Assembly: GCA_905250115.1 (NCBI GenBank) | Contig: CAJNOI010000061.1 | Span: 124,001-188,000, forward strand | Length of the DNA: 64,000 nucleotides | Reading direction: 5' to 3' | Source of the DNA: Adineta steineri | Taxonomy: Eukaryota > Rotifera > Eurotatoria > Adinetida > Adinetidae | Part shown: in pieces, positions 45,660-57,811 of the stretch | How positions within the stretch are numbered: the first letter of the stretch is position 1 | How the letters are laid out: each line of letters starts with the position of its first letter | The notes under the pieces: generated by a model | What the model was told of the DNA's origin: nothing | Database searches by the model: none | Seen by the model: only the letters and a program-made list of their open reading frames with translations | Program-made: the position numbers and the translations under genes

Positions 45660-46407
45660 GTAAGTAAACACTTCCTATATCAAAGAAATGATACAGACAG
45701 ATAGTTGAAATAAAAACAGATCGCTGTTAGCAACATACAAAAGTAACATTGTCAAAAGGCATTAGCGAATAAAAGCTCATTTAGTCGGTATAATTGGCAA
45801 GTATGTGACGTCAAGATATATATATATAGATAAGCAATTTATACTAGACAAGCAATCGTATCGATTTTATATCATTAAGAATGCTGAAGTAAGCAGAGTG
45901 TATTAAATAATTTAGAGTATTAGTATTATAAGCCTTAAAATAATAATTTTTCTTCCAATTTACAGAGAAAATCTATGTTTTAAAATATGTTTACATTCAA
46001 GTAAAAAAGCCCAGTCACTTTTCGCCTCTTCCCTCCGAGGGTTATTTTCATTCGTCATTTGTTTTTTTTTCTTTTCGTTCTCCCAATGCATAATAAGCAT
46101 CCCGTAGCGGGTAAATACATGTGACCAGACCGGGAGAATAAAATTTTCTCGATATTTTTGTTTTTTTTTTCTCTGCTTGTAGATATACGTATATATATAT
46201 CTAAACAACAGATATTTAATACCCATTATGCGAGTAAAATGTTTTTCATTCGTTTATAAACGTCGTGACTACGCCTTTCCTTTTTTCTCTACTTATTAGA
46301 ATAGATAAAGTGAAACCTCCGACCGCACTTTATTTCATATATATATACATCATATTTTGCTTCTAGAATCATAAAAAAAAATTTTTCATCCACTCTCATT
46401 AGTTAAA

Positions 46408-49400
46408 ATGTCTGCATGGGGAAAGCGGCAAGGTAAAACATATTACTCTTTTTCTTAAATTAAATTTTCTTTTTTCATAAATAGCTCGTGTTGATACGAA
46501 GCCAAGTACAGAACCTATAACTACTAATGGTGCTACTAATAGTACTACTAGTAGTGCTACTAATAGCACTACTAGTGGTCCAAAGCCGTCAGCTGGACCA
46601 AAAAAACCAGCTTGGGGTGCTCCACCACAAGCACCAACAGCCGCAGCAGAAACTATTGCTGCTACTCCACCAGAACGTTCATCAAGTGCATATCCAACAC
46701 TGCACGAAGCAATGGAAAATCTTTCATTAAATTCTGCAGTAGCACAGCCGGTTGTCCGTTCTCGAAGTGCTCAGCCAACAGCTCGACGTTCATATTTACA
46801 TTCTGCTGTACCTGAATCGGCTGTTCTAACACCAATTCGTCGTCCTGATCAAGGCGGAAAAGCTGGTAAAGTAGTTGATGTATATACAAACCATTTTCGT
46901 ATTCAAGTTGACGATGCTATTATAAATCAATATGATATTGAAATTTTTATGATTGGACGTGATAAAAAACCACGTTTAGCACGAAAAGATGAACGTTGGG
47001 AAACTGTTCAACGTATAGCTAAACGTGAAAAAAATTTTCCGATTATTTGGTATGATGAAGGTAAAACGATTTATACAAGAGAATTATTAACTGATTTTAC
47101 CAAACCATTACAAATAACATTCAATCTCAATAATGAAGAGAAGACATTCCAGTTTCAAGTTCTTAATCTCGTACGACAAGAAAAAATTCGAGATATATTT
47201 GATTTTATTGAAAAAAAGACTGCAATACGACCAAGAGATTCCATTCGAATTATTGAAACACTTTTTAAACAACGAGCAAGAAATGATCTTATTGCGATAA
47301 GAAATCAATTCTATGATCGCAAACAAAAATTGGATGATCTTGGTAAGTATTTATTCATAGAAAAATTTTAAAAGTCACTTCAGCTTTTCATGATTAAATT
47401 TCTAATGTTGGACAAATTCTCTTCTTTTTAAGTCAATAAGCATATAGAAAATCTTAAGTATTCTAAAATCTATGGTCGACATTTTTTAGGTGACGGTCGT
47501 GGTATGGCAAATGGTTTTTATCAAGCACTTTTTCTTACACAAGGTGGCCCAACATTAAATATCAATTTAGCATTTACTTGTTTTTATATGCCATTAAATT
47601 TTGTTGAATTTGCAACGAAATATCTTCGTAAAGATATAACAAAAGGTTTAAGTGAAATTGAATTGCAAGGTTTTAAACGTATTGTTCGTAATATGCTAAG
47701 TATGTTAATATATTTGACAAAAAAATTGTTTCTTATTTTTAAATTTATTTTTTAGTTGAAACATTACATACAGGTCGTGATATTCGTTATCGTATACGTG
47801 GTTTTGGTTTACCAGCTAATCAAATCATGTTTGTACGTGGTGCTAGCGATGATGCTGGCGATGCATCCTTAGGTGAAAAAATAAGTGTTGCAGATTTTTT
47901 TGCTGAAAAATATCAAAAATTGAAATATCCACACTTGCCATGTATTGATGGTATGAGTGGTACTCAAAAGCGAGCTAATTGGTTACCTATGGAATTCGTT
48001 AAAGTATATTATTTAAAAATTTAAAAGATAAAATTTATCGAAATTCATTTCTTTAGCTTGTTGCATGGGAACGTTCGTTAAAACCATTGGATAGTGTTCA
48101 ACGAGCATTAGTAACAAAAAAATCAGTTATCAAACCTGATCAACGCTATAATCAAATCATGAATGTTGTTCAAAATCGTCAATTTGACAGTGATCCGTAC
48201 TTGAAAGAATTAAATATTAAAGTTGAAACAAAGGAAATGCTTCAGTTAAAAGCACGAATTTTACCACCACCTGAAGTTAAATATCGTGGTCAAGGTAATT
48301 CCGATGTAACCGAACGTGTTAATTTTGGTAAATGGACAATACGTAATCGTTTTTATACAACACGTGATATTAGTAAATGGGGAATGGTTTATTTTGGTTC
48401 GAAACCAACTGAAAATGTTATTCAAACATTGAAAGATTTTGAAACACAATTACCACCTGTAATAACATTGCATTTTATTTAATTTTTCGAAAAAATAACA
48501 TACCTTTTTTTTGTTTTTCTAGTTATTACAACGTTATGGCATACTTATTAAATCTAAACCAATAACAATAGCTAAACCTCCAACTAAAGAAGAAATTGAA
48601 AAAACATTAGTTAATGCTAGTAAAGAACATTGGCAATTAACCGTTGTTGTACTTAATAATACCCTTGACAATGTTTACGATTATGTTAAACAATGTGGTA
48701 ATCAACGTTATGGTTTAGTTACACAATGTGTTAGTTATCAATCATTGGAAAAAAATATTGGAAAACTTGATATGTGTAAGAAATAGAGATGAAAGAATTT
48801 TTTTATTCGATAAAACTTTATTATTTTGTTTTTTAAGATGTCCAAAATTTAAGTCAAAAAATTAATGCAAAGATGGGATGTATCAATGGTATTGTTAATC
48901 TTAAAGCAGCTTTAAGTCGACCATCAAACGAAGATCTCTTCATGTTTTTTGGAGCTGATGTAAGTACTTTAATGATGGAAAAGAAAACTAGGATATTCAT
49001 TCCTACAAAATATACAAAAAAAACTAATCTTTACATTTTGATTTAACTACAGTAGAATTACGATTCAATCCGATGTGCTCTAAACTAGATAGAAAATAAT
49101 CGTTTTGTTTTAGGTAACACATACAACATGTTCAGCTGAACGTCCATCCATTGCAGCTGTTGTTGGTTCACGTGATCCAACCAATTCTCTATATGCAGCA
49201 CGTCTTTGTGAACGTATGTTAGTTTAATATAAATTTTCTTTTTTCATTACTTTTCTAATATTAGAATATCCAAAATTGGGCCGTTGTTCAATGGAAATTA
49301 TCAAGGATTTGGATGCAATGATTATTGATTTACTTCAAGTATTTGCTCGTTCATGTGCAAATCGTTTACCAAATAAAATTGTTTTTTATCGTGATGGTGT

Positions 49401-50136
49401 TGATGATGGTCAATATCAAAAAGTACTTGACAATGAAGTTGCTAAAATTAAACAAGCATTCCGAAGTAAAGGAATTTTCTTTAAAAAATTAATTAATTAA
49501 TTTTCTTTTATTTTTTACTTTAAGCTATTTATGTTAATCGAGCACAACCAAAATTAACGTTTATTATTGTAAAAAAACGACACAATACACGATTTTTTGT
49601 TTATGATGGACAAATGACAAAAAATGTTGAAGCAGGAACAGTCGTTGATCATCAAATCACACATCCGTCTCAGTTCGATTTTTATTTATGTTCACAAGCA
49701 GCACTGTAAGAATATTCTTTTTCTTTTAAAAATATCTATTGAGTTTTTTTGTTTTTAGTATGGGAACATCTCGTCCAGCACTTTATCATGTTCTTCATGA
49801 TGAAATTGGTTTTACAAGTGATGAAATTCAACAGTTAACTTATTGGGTAACAATACATTATAGAATCATTTAAAAAATGCAATCATAATTTTGTTTTATT
49901 CTTTAGCTCTGTCATACTGATGCTCGCTGTTCAAAAGCAGTATCAGTTCCTGCACCAATTCATTACGCTCATTTAGCTGCATATGCATCACGTACATTTG
50001 ATTTTGATGATAATCTTGATCAAGGATCTGATAATGGTGGTTTTGTTGAAAATATTGAAAATGTTTCGATGGATGATATAAAAACAAAATTAATGGTTCT
50101 TGATTCCAAAATTGCAAATGACATGTGGTTTGTTTA
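46408..50136 (+). CDS. AGO: Argonaute (AGO clade), with apparent frameshift near the C-terminus
   Basis: Twelve exons: 46408-46432, 46485-47342, 47490-47699, 47756-48003, 48057-48458, 48523-48775, 48838-48959, 49114-49213, 49265-49465, 49525-49705, 49759-49846, 49907-50136. A Thr/Ala/Ser-rich leader precedes the N, PAZ, MID and PIWI domains. MID keeps guide 5'-phosphate residues (DYVKQ, VTQCV, INAKMG). The PIWI catalytic tetrad is complete: Asp in FFGADVTHTT, Glu in MEIIKDL, Asp in FYRDGVDDGQ and His in IHYAHLAAY, so slicing is predicted. The expected Argonaute ending (DSKIANDMWFV, stop at 50134) is one base out of frame with the last exon, which is correctly in frame up to about TKLMVL (50098). 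Small-RNA-guided silencing; bdelloids are known for many Argonautes. Confidence 0.93.
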
Positions 50137-51718
50137 AATTTAAAACGAACATTGATTCTTCTTTTTTTTTTTTCTCTCTTTTTTTTCGCATGCGTGTGCA
50201 GATAGAGATTTTTCATTAGATCTGAGTACAATCAAAAAAAAATATTCATCAGATCTGCATATAATCAAAAAAAATATTTATCAGATCCGAGTATATCAAA
50301 AAAAAGTATATTGTTTTCTTTTCTTTCTCACACACATGGCATAGTTACAGTTTGCTTCTTCATTGCATTTATTATTAATAATATACACAAGAGGAAACGT
50401 ATGTAAAACATACATGACTTCTTTTCTTTTCTTTTGTTGTGTTTATTGTGAAGATTCTTTTTTGCCTTTTGAAAAAAAAATAAATAGAGATACGTACAAG
50501 AAGTTTTAAATCAATGGTTATTTTATGATGCACAATAAAAAGGAACAGATCTAAGAAAAATACTTATACATGAAAGGAATATCAATATTTTAAAAGATGA
50601 AACTAAATTTTTGTAACCAGCAGTCAATATTATTTTCATCAGTATTTATAGATGAAAAGTATTCTATTTTTTTATAGATATTCAAATGTTTTGTATTAGT
50701 CGTGTGATCCTATCCATCGTTAAAGTTAATACATTGCATAAATTATGTCGTCTCTTGCATAACACAAACAGAAATACGAGATTTTTCTTTTTTTTCTATA
50801 TGATATATTATGTCAAAGTTGACACTAAACTAATTTCCTCAAACTTATCTTCAAATTGTTATGTTTCATACTGTTTGATTAACAACATTTGATCTATTCG
50901 ATAATGTTTAGGAAAAAATAGTCAGAGTAGATTGCAGCAAGATGTTGTAACAATCCGTTACCTAATCTTGAGAGAAATAACCGCAATGCCTTGTTTTGCA
51001 TTTAGAAATCACATTTTCAGTTTGTTCTTATGTCGTACATCTACCTAACTTTTATGGCATGACAAGAATCGTTGTTCTCTATTAAACTTGTCTTTTGATT
51101 CTATGCTTTTCTAGTATGTGAACTTCCATCTTTCACAGTATATAAAGAATGATGAAAATACAATTTAGCTGTGATTCTTGATACTTGAAATAAAAATACA
51201 TAGCCTAACCCTTAAATAGTATCTCCCTTATCAAAAGTTGTCACAGATATGAGACAGTTATTTCTCTGAAAATGATTTGTATTATGTTCATTATTATCAC
51301 AGCTTTACTCTCATCGATAATCATAGTTATTATCATTTGAATTGGGCATTCTTCCTGTCTGGAGAGTGTGAAATGTTTTGTTTTCATTCGATTGTGCTGC
51401 AAAATATTGTCTAGTCTTTGTAATCAAAGCACTTTCACAATTATATTACAATTGTTCTGTACTACTATACAAAACATTTGAGAAGAAATATTTTCAAGTT
51501 ATACATTTACTACTTAATTTTAATATTGATCACTGCGATTCGAGAATTGCGTTTGATAAAACAATTTGTTCATTATACAATCAAAAGAATATTAATTAAG
51601 ATTTTATATACAATAACAAAAATGATAAAAAATAAATAAAATATCTATATAATCAAAAAAACAAATCATTATTTTGTTATTATAGGTTGCGAGAATAGAA
51701 AATAATTAATGTAAATTT
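50137..51718. other. 1.6-kb spacer with short tandem repeats
   Basis: Convergent 3' flanks of Argonaute (+) and the DUF1647-like gene (-). It contains the three-unit repeat at 50207-50312. Apparent frames at 50686 and 51378 are Phe/Ile/Tyr-rich and look random. Confidence 0.5.
50207..50312. repeat. Three tandem units of about 34 bp
   Basis: Successive units share (T/C)ATCAGATCTGnnTATAATC followed by an A-run: TTTCATTAGATCTGAGTACA.., TTCATCAGATCTGCATATAA.. and TTATCAGATCCGAGTATATC... They lie about 70 bp after the Argonaute stop, so probably within its 3' UTR. Confidence 0.7.
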
Positions 51719-53970
51719 CTATGGTATCTTTTTTTCTGGTAGATAATTTGGCTCACGTTCACCACGTTTAATATCACCTAAATGTTTTATGACACTTGTA
51801 AACATATCATACGGTGTTGGATCGTTAGCATTTCCATTTAACCATCCTAATCTATTACCTTGAAAGAAGAAATGTGTTAAAATAATTACCATTGCACTTT
51901 GATCATATCGATGTACTCCAGCAGATGTTCTACTACACAGTGCTTTTGTACTCTCAGTAATTAAACAATCTGTATCAAGTGCACACATTAACCATGCTTT
52001 CATAATTAGACGTGTTAAAAATGTATCTGTAACAACTAAGAAATTTGCTTCAGCCATATATATATCATCATAGTTAGTATATGATTGATTAAAATAACTA
52101 AAAGCACCACTTCGAGTATAACAAGGTAAAAAATGACCAGGTAATTCACGAGCAGCAAAACCACGAATGTAATTGTCGTGTAAAACTGGATCGAATGAAT
52201 TATGATTAAAACGAGCTGATGAATCACCATAAATAATTTGCCCATAACGACGAAGAGCATCCTATGTAAATTTTCATTAATTAATATCATATATCCACAT
52301 AGGAAAAATGAGTTTATGAAACGATTGATTATGATTGAAATTTCAAAAAAAAACTATTCTAATATTTCAGAATCTTCGTTTTTCTAACAAAAAACAAGTT
52401 GCTAGTAAAAATTTTTTCGAATTATATTAAAGATTATCTGGATTGAAAATGAGAAATTTATCAACATGTTTTTTGTTAGTAATGATTAATAACATGGATA
52501 AAAAACAAGAAACTTTGATACTTCTAAAATCTCATCATATTTTACGATTGAAACATCTGTTTTTTCTTCTGTGATATATAACGATGTATAAGTCACTGAT
52601 ATCTTCATCTAACTTTTATATAATCATTAGATAAAGCTCAGTGATTTATCTAGAGGAAGGGCAGTGATGGCGGCGCCCTCTCGGAGAACGATTTTGCCCT
52701 CCCAAAAATTGCAATTTTTGTGCTTATACTATGTATTTGCCCCCCAGAAATTAGGTTTTCGCCCTCCCGGAAATAGCTGTCGCACTCTCGAAATGAAAAA
52801 CCTAAATAAAACACTGATAAAGCTTCTAATGGATGTTATCTAATGCTAGAATTCTATTGTCGAACTTCGATATACCATGAGTCTATCTCGATGACTTTTA
52901 TCAGTAAATAATTACAATAAAATATTTATAAATCCTAACCTGAACAACAAATGGTTTAAATGCATAATTGCCTAAAGTACGAATATGTGGTGCAACTTTT
53001 TCAATAGAAGCAAATGGAAACTGGATAACTGTACATTGTTTACATTTTGTTTTAAGCTAATTAAAAATAACAAAAAATCATTTAGTAGAAACTAAATTAA
53101 TAAAATTTCATACTAAGTTTTTTTGTGCAGGTGAATAGCCCATATCATAAACGATAATTGTATAATTAGGCCAAAAGGTATCTAATGTATGAATAGTACC
53201 TTGAAGACCATCAAAAAAACCTCCATCGGAAGCCAGAACAAAAACTGGTTTACGAGAACATTTAACAGGAAACTAATTGAAAAAGAAAAAGAGTAAAAAC
53301 TACAAAAATTTGTTTTTCATTTACTGTATAGGTTCTTTGATTTTTTAAACTATCAGATAAATAACTTGAAATTTTTCTTAAATAATCAATAAATGTTTCA
53401 TCAATTTGAATCGTTTTATTATCATTCATTAATTTAATATAACGATTGTATAATATTTTTATTTCATCTACATTACTTCCAAATAAATATGGTTTAAATG
53501 ATATGTTAGGATTTGTCATATTGAAAACATCGAATGTATTTAAAATTGATTGATACTTGTCTTCTTTTGATCGAATTTTTTCCAAAAGAAGACGAATTCG
53601 TTCAACTGTTGGTTCAACACGAGTTGTATCATTTTTAGTTCCAAGTAATGTCTTCGGAGTATATGTACGAATAAATTCATCAGTTGATGGTATAAAATCA
53701 CAATCGCTAAGACAGACGGTAGTTGTAATCGTAGGTTGAGTAGATTGTTCATACTCTTTTTTTTTGGTATTAGCAGTGAAAAAATAAAGACTGACAATCA
53801 ATAATATTGCAGGAAATAAACGGCGTAAGAATAATCGTAAAAGTAGTTTTAAATACAGGATTGGTAGTTGTGAAGGTAGAGATGTGAATTTATATGTTAG
53901 ACTATTTACCTATATCATTTTTTAAAATTTATAGAATAAAATATTGATTATATTAAATATTTACCTTCAT
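51719..53970 (-). CDS. DUF1647-like type II membrane protein (putative glycosyltransferase), 469 aa
   Basis: Exons 53970-53965 (ATG AAG only), 53909-53325, 53272-53114, 53056-52940 and 52261-51719 join in phase 0. Residues about 18-46 (ILYLKLLLRLFLRRLFPAIL..LYFFTA) form a basic-then-hydrophobic signal anchor, so the bulk is luminal. The core matches the DUF1647 pattern: KPVFVLASDGGFFDGLQGTI, WPNYTIIVYDMGYSPAQ, CTVIQFPF, LGNYAFKPFVVQDALRRYGQ and IIYGDSSARF. It ends HRYDQSAMVIILTHFF. The fold resembles GT-A glycosyltransferases of the Golgi, but the acceptor and donor are unknown. The last intron (52262-52939) is about 680 nt, ten times the local norm, and contains a transposon. An alternative start further upstream in the exon containing FYLNNLTISPDMK is possible. 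Confidence 0.75.
52639..52816. mobile_element. hAT-like MITE (178 bp) in an intron
   Basis: The ends CAGTGATTTATCTAG and CTAAATAAAACACTG are inverted repeats with few mismatches. The flanks are an exact 8-bp duplication ATAAAGCT (52631-52638 and 52817-52824), the hAT signature. The interior is strikingly GC-rich for this genome, with degenerate CGCCCTCCCGGAAAT-type repeats. No coding capacity. It explains much of the excess length of the intron. Confidence 0.85.
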
Positions 53971-55761
53971 ATCCGGACTTATTGTTAGATTATTCAAATA
54001 AAATTCTAAAATAAAAGAATACGAATTAAAAACAAAGATTTTATCTTCATCAATTTTAATGTGTCAATAACGATTGTTAATATACTAAACATACATTACT
54101 TCAAATTTAAAATCTATTCAAACATTATCATATTGTCTTTATAATCAACGGATAAATAATATACTATGATAACATCTTAACTTGTAATTATTCATATCAA
54201 CATTAAAAATAGATTTAAATTAAAGAAATCTCAGTAGTGTTTATATTTGTTTGATAAATATTAATGATATCTTGTTGATGACATGAATTCAGTCATATTA
54301 ATCATACAATAACGCCTTCGCTTTTCATTTCATACTATGAAATACATTTTAACGATGCGTGTAAGCATGTTGTTCATCGACCCGTGTCAACCATGTTCTA
54401 GTCGGTGTGTTATACCTATTGTGCATAGTCGTCTACTATCATGCTTAGTATCGATATTTTTTCTTATTAAATTGATGTCACGTTGTATATGCACATCGTT
54501 AATGATATAATATTGTTATTTACTAAAAGAAAAAATTTTTTTTTATGACATGTACTCTCTCATAAATTCGAGATAAGTACATTGTATTCGAGATTAATCT
54601 TAATCAAAATAAATTTATTTATTCAGAGAAACACTAACCTTCGAATTGATTGTTGAAATTATTTTATATACGCAATGGAGAAATATCCGTCATAAATATT
54701 CGCAAACAATGCGTTTAATTACATTTTATATGACTCAGTTAAGGATAGTGATTGATATATATGCAGTAGTTTAAAACGATCAAAGAAACGCGATATTAAC
54801 AAAAAAACAAATTTTTATCAAAATCACTTCCGTTTTAGCTTTTTGTTTCTATATTTCATATCAATACCCATTGATTTTGCTAATCTTTTCCCTCGTCAAT
54901 ATCAAAAAAAAGCCTCTACTATCACGTGTTAATATGTCATTTTTATCTTTATTCATTTTTTACGTGTAACATAAAGCACTAATTACCTCAAAAATATGTT
55001 CGATGTCATATCCACTTTCTTTCATTTCGTTTTACTACCTACTTTTATTCCTTTCAAAACGGGATTATAATTATTAGGAAGTAAACTAATTCATCAGCCA
55101 TAGAATTATTCCTTACAAAAAAAAATTCAATGAACTTTATAAAATTCTTCGATGTATCGAATGCTACAAACGAATGTATCAAAAAGATTCAAAGCGTTAT
55201 TAAACTCGAAGGCGATGTGAATGAAATAGCTGATGAATTGATTCAATCACTTATGTTTCATTAAACAACATTGATATTAAGATTATATATTACAATATCA
55301 TTTATAGTATAAATATGAATTTCAATGGGTGAAATAATATTCTCACATATTGTTCATGATTATATGCAAATTTTATTCTTAAACTACAATTATACTTTTT
55401 CTTTACTATGCTTATGCAGGTATCAGAAAAAATACTTCTGATCATACTTTTTAATTGTTTGAATATAATAGAATTGAACAAGGCATCTTTAATATATAAT
55501 ATTTATATTGAAGTTTCATGATATTTATTTGAGAAAACAATATTCTATTAATTTTAAATGGAATTTGAAGTACACTTTCATAAAATCTCAATTTCTTCCG
55601 TTTTGATTTTTGCACCATTTCTTCAAATCTTTCATTTAAAAAAGTGTCATGCAATCTTTTACAATAATGTTCATACAATGAAAAAAGCAACGAATTTTAT
55701 TTTTACAAAACAAATACAACAATCATTATTGTAGATAAATAAGAAAATCTAGTCTTGATAA
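53971..55761. other. 1.8-kb spacer with small coding-like fragments
   Basis: Upstream side of the DUF1647-like gene and 3' flank of the GPCR. AT-rich. Two pieces stand out: plus strand 55130-55264 and minus strand 55690-55451 (LYEHYCKRLHDTFLNERFEE followed by MVQKSKRKKLRFYESVL), the latter with protein-like composition but no gene context. Confidence 0.45.
55130..55264 (+). pseudogene. Short coding-like ORF, 44 aa
   Basis: ATG...TAA frame reading MNFIKFFDVSNATNECIKKI then QSVIKLEGDVNEIADELIQS and LMFH. Amphipathic and balanced, unlike neighbouring random frames. It may be a micro-gene or the last piece of a decayed gene; no family recognised. Confidence 0.25.
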
Positions 55762-56700
55762 CTATGCATTTATTGTTATCGTTGGTATCTGAGTTATCGT
55801 GAATGTTTGCATTTCTTCTGTTTGAAAAACATTAATCTTAGCATAAACGATTCTTTTGACATCTTTGTTAGTAAGAAATATTGTGATCGATTCAACAACA
55901 GCTGATAGCATGATAAATAATATGGATATTGAATATAATGGCCATGGAGTTGCACTGAATTTATTAATTAGAATACATAAAAGATATGGTGTTCCACCAA
56001 TTAGTACAATACCCAATAGCATTAGAATATTTCGATATACTTTCAGATTTCGTTTATTATTTTTTCTTGTAATAGTACTTGGTTGAACACGATTTGTATG
56101 TGTCGTATGTTTCAAAATAAGAGCATAAAGAACAATAATAATATTTACAGGAATTACAAATGCAACTGCCATTAATGTAAATGATGTATGAAATACTTTA
56201 CTAGTTAAAACACATAAATGAGATTCAGATTCATATTGAAAACCTATTGGTGAGATCAAGAAACTACATGCTATAATTATACCAAATGTCCAATTAAATA
56301 TGATCATTATGATGTTGGTACGATATGTTAAAAGTTGCCGATGTCTATGAAGAACAATTATAAAATAGCGTGAAATTGCTTGAATAAGATAAGACAATAT
56401 TTTTACAATACAACAAAATAAATAGAAACAAGCACGAAATCTACAAAATGTTGTGTTTGAATAATTGTTTTCTTTTTGATTAGTTTGAAATACATCTGGT
56501 ATTTGAATAGCAATACTAAGAACAAAAATAAGAAAAGCAGTACAAGAATTACAAATGAGAAGATTTGAGATTGATCGACAATGCGAATACCAATGAGAAA
56601 TGATAATAAATACAATAATTGATGAGAATAAAGCTGTGATTAGAAGAATAAGAATATAAAGTATACCAATGATAATAAAGAAAATGTCTTCACTTTCCAT
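55762..56700 (-). CDS. Rhodopsin-like G-protein-coupled receptor, intronless, 312 aa
   Basis: I prefer the Met at 56700 (MESEDIFFIIIGILYILILL); a frame extends upstream to an ATG at 56748 but that extension is hydrophobic and AT-driven. Seven hydrophobic helices are visible. TM1 runs ILYILILLITALFSSIIVFI; TM3 ends in SRYFIIVLHRHR, a degenerate DRY-type motif (SRY). C107-type Cys residues before TM3 (FCRFRACFY) and in loop 2 (SHLCVLTS) could form the usual disulphide. TM6 contains GGTPYLLCILI and TM7 ESITIFLTNKDVKRI. It resembles the large families of single-exon peptide/FMRFamide-like receptors expanded in rotifers. Ligand unknown. Confidence 0.8.
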   Translation of the reverse strand: MESEDIFFIIIGILYILILLITALFSSIIVFIIISHWYSHCRSISNLLICNSCTAFLIFVLSIAIQIPDVFQTNQKENNYSNTTFCRFRACFYLFCCIVKILSYLIQAISRYFIIVLHRHRQLLTYRTNIIMIIFNWTFGIIIACSFLISPIGFQYESESHLCVLTSKVFHTSFTLMAVAFVIPVNIIIVLYALILKHTTHTNRVQPSTITRKNNKRNLKVYRNILMLLGIVLIGGTPYLLCILINKFSATPWPLYSISILFIMLSAVVESITIFLTNKDVKRIVYAKINVFQTEEMQTFTITQIPTITINA

Positions 56701-57811
56701 CTTATAATAACAGTATAAAAAAATAAAACTCAGTACATGATTTAACAACTACTTTTATACGTGAAATAAGATTTTAATTATTAAACCTGGAATAAATAAG
56801 TTAATTGAAACATAAAAAGTACTTTAAACACAATGTTTACATCGCATGATTGACACAAAGAATGAGTACAGCTAACAACAGTTTTACTGCATTCCATTGT
56901 AAATATATATCATTAGTGACGATATTCTTGAAATAAAATATATGATTTATCAGAAGAAATACAGCGTTGTACTTTTCTACTTAAATAAAAATGTATCATT
57001 GCTGGCATCTCGTATTTGATTATTAAAATAAAATTAAGCAACAACCAGCTAATCATCAGATGGAAGTATGCTTTCATTAATAATGTTCAATGTATAAATA
57101 ACTAATATTATTTCAATTTTCTACAAATATTTATTTAAATCAATATAAATTCTTTCCAAAAAACTAAGAATCATTATCATGCCATTGGTATTTGAATCTT
57201 TGATAAAGATAATCTCATACATATATCAACAGATGTTTATACAATAAATGTTAATAGTACAAATATTCTAATACAGCAAAATATTGTCTACGTAAATTAC
57301 TTTGAAAATCTAGTTTAATAAACATCGCTTACTTATATAACAAATATGATATGTCCTAATAAACTGTTTTATTTTCGAAAACAATAAATTAATTTAAGAA
57401 TACTTTTGTGAATAAATCAAGATTATTAAAAAATATTTTCATATGATTTCACTTCAAACCTCCTCATAAATATATGTATATATTCGGCTGATTATACATT
57501 TGCGACGAAAATCTTTCTGACTCACCTGATATTAAAGAGTCGAAAATACTTAAAAAGAAATACATAGACGCATATGACAAAAATAGTCTATAATATTCTT
57601 AAATAAATACATTTATTGGTAATTATAGTTGGAAGTCGTATATTACATGATTGATTAGATTGTACTTGAAAATGCAATGGAAATCGAAAATTAATATATT
57701 ATGTCCTATCTCGAAAATATGCAAATAATACATTTAGAAAATCGATTTACGTCATTTGAATGTATATATATATATAAAAGATTGTAATTATACTTTTTAC
57801 TTTAATCAATA
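56701..57811. other. Spacer between two divergent GPCR genes
   Basis: About 1.1 kb of AT-rich DNA holding both upstream regions. A (TA)n run near 57761-57777 lies 35 bp before the plus-strand start and could act as a TATA-like element. No other feature. Confidence 0.5.

Larger units (their letters stand above)
42668..46407. other. 3.7-kb spacer with orphan coding fragments
   Basis: The longest gene-poor stretch of the window. It is AT-rich, with coding-like pieces at 43990-44265 and 45606-45659 and the Argonaute promoter at the right end. No RNA gene recognised. Confidence 0.5.

Noticed and set aside
45960-46226. 88-residue minus ORF upstream of Argonaute
   Set aside because: Lies in the promoter region, composition driven by A-runs, no conserved motif.
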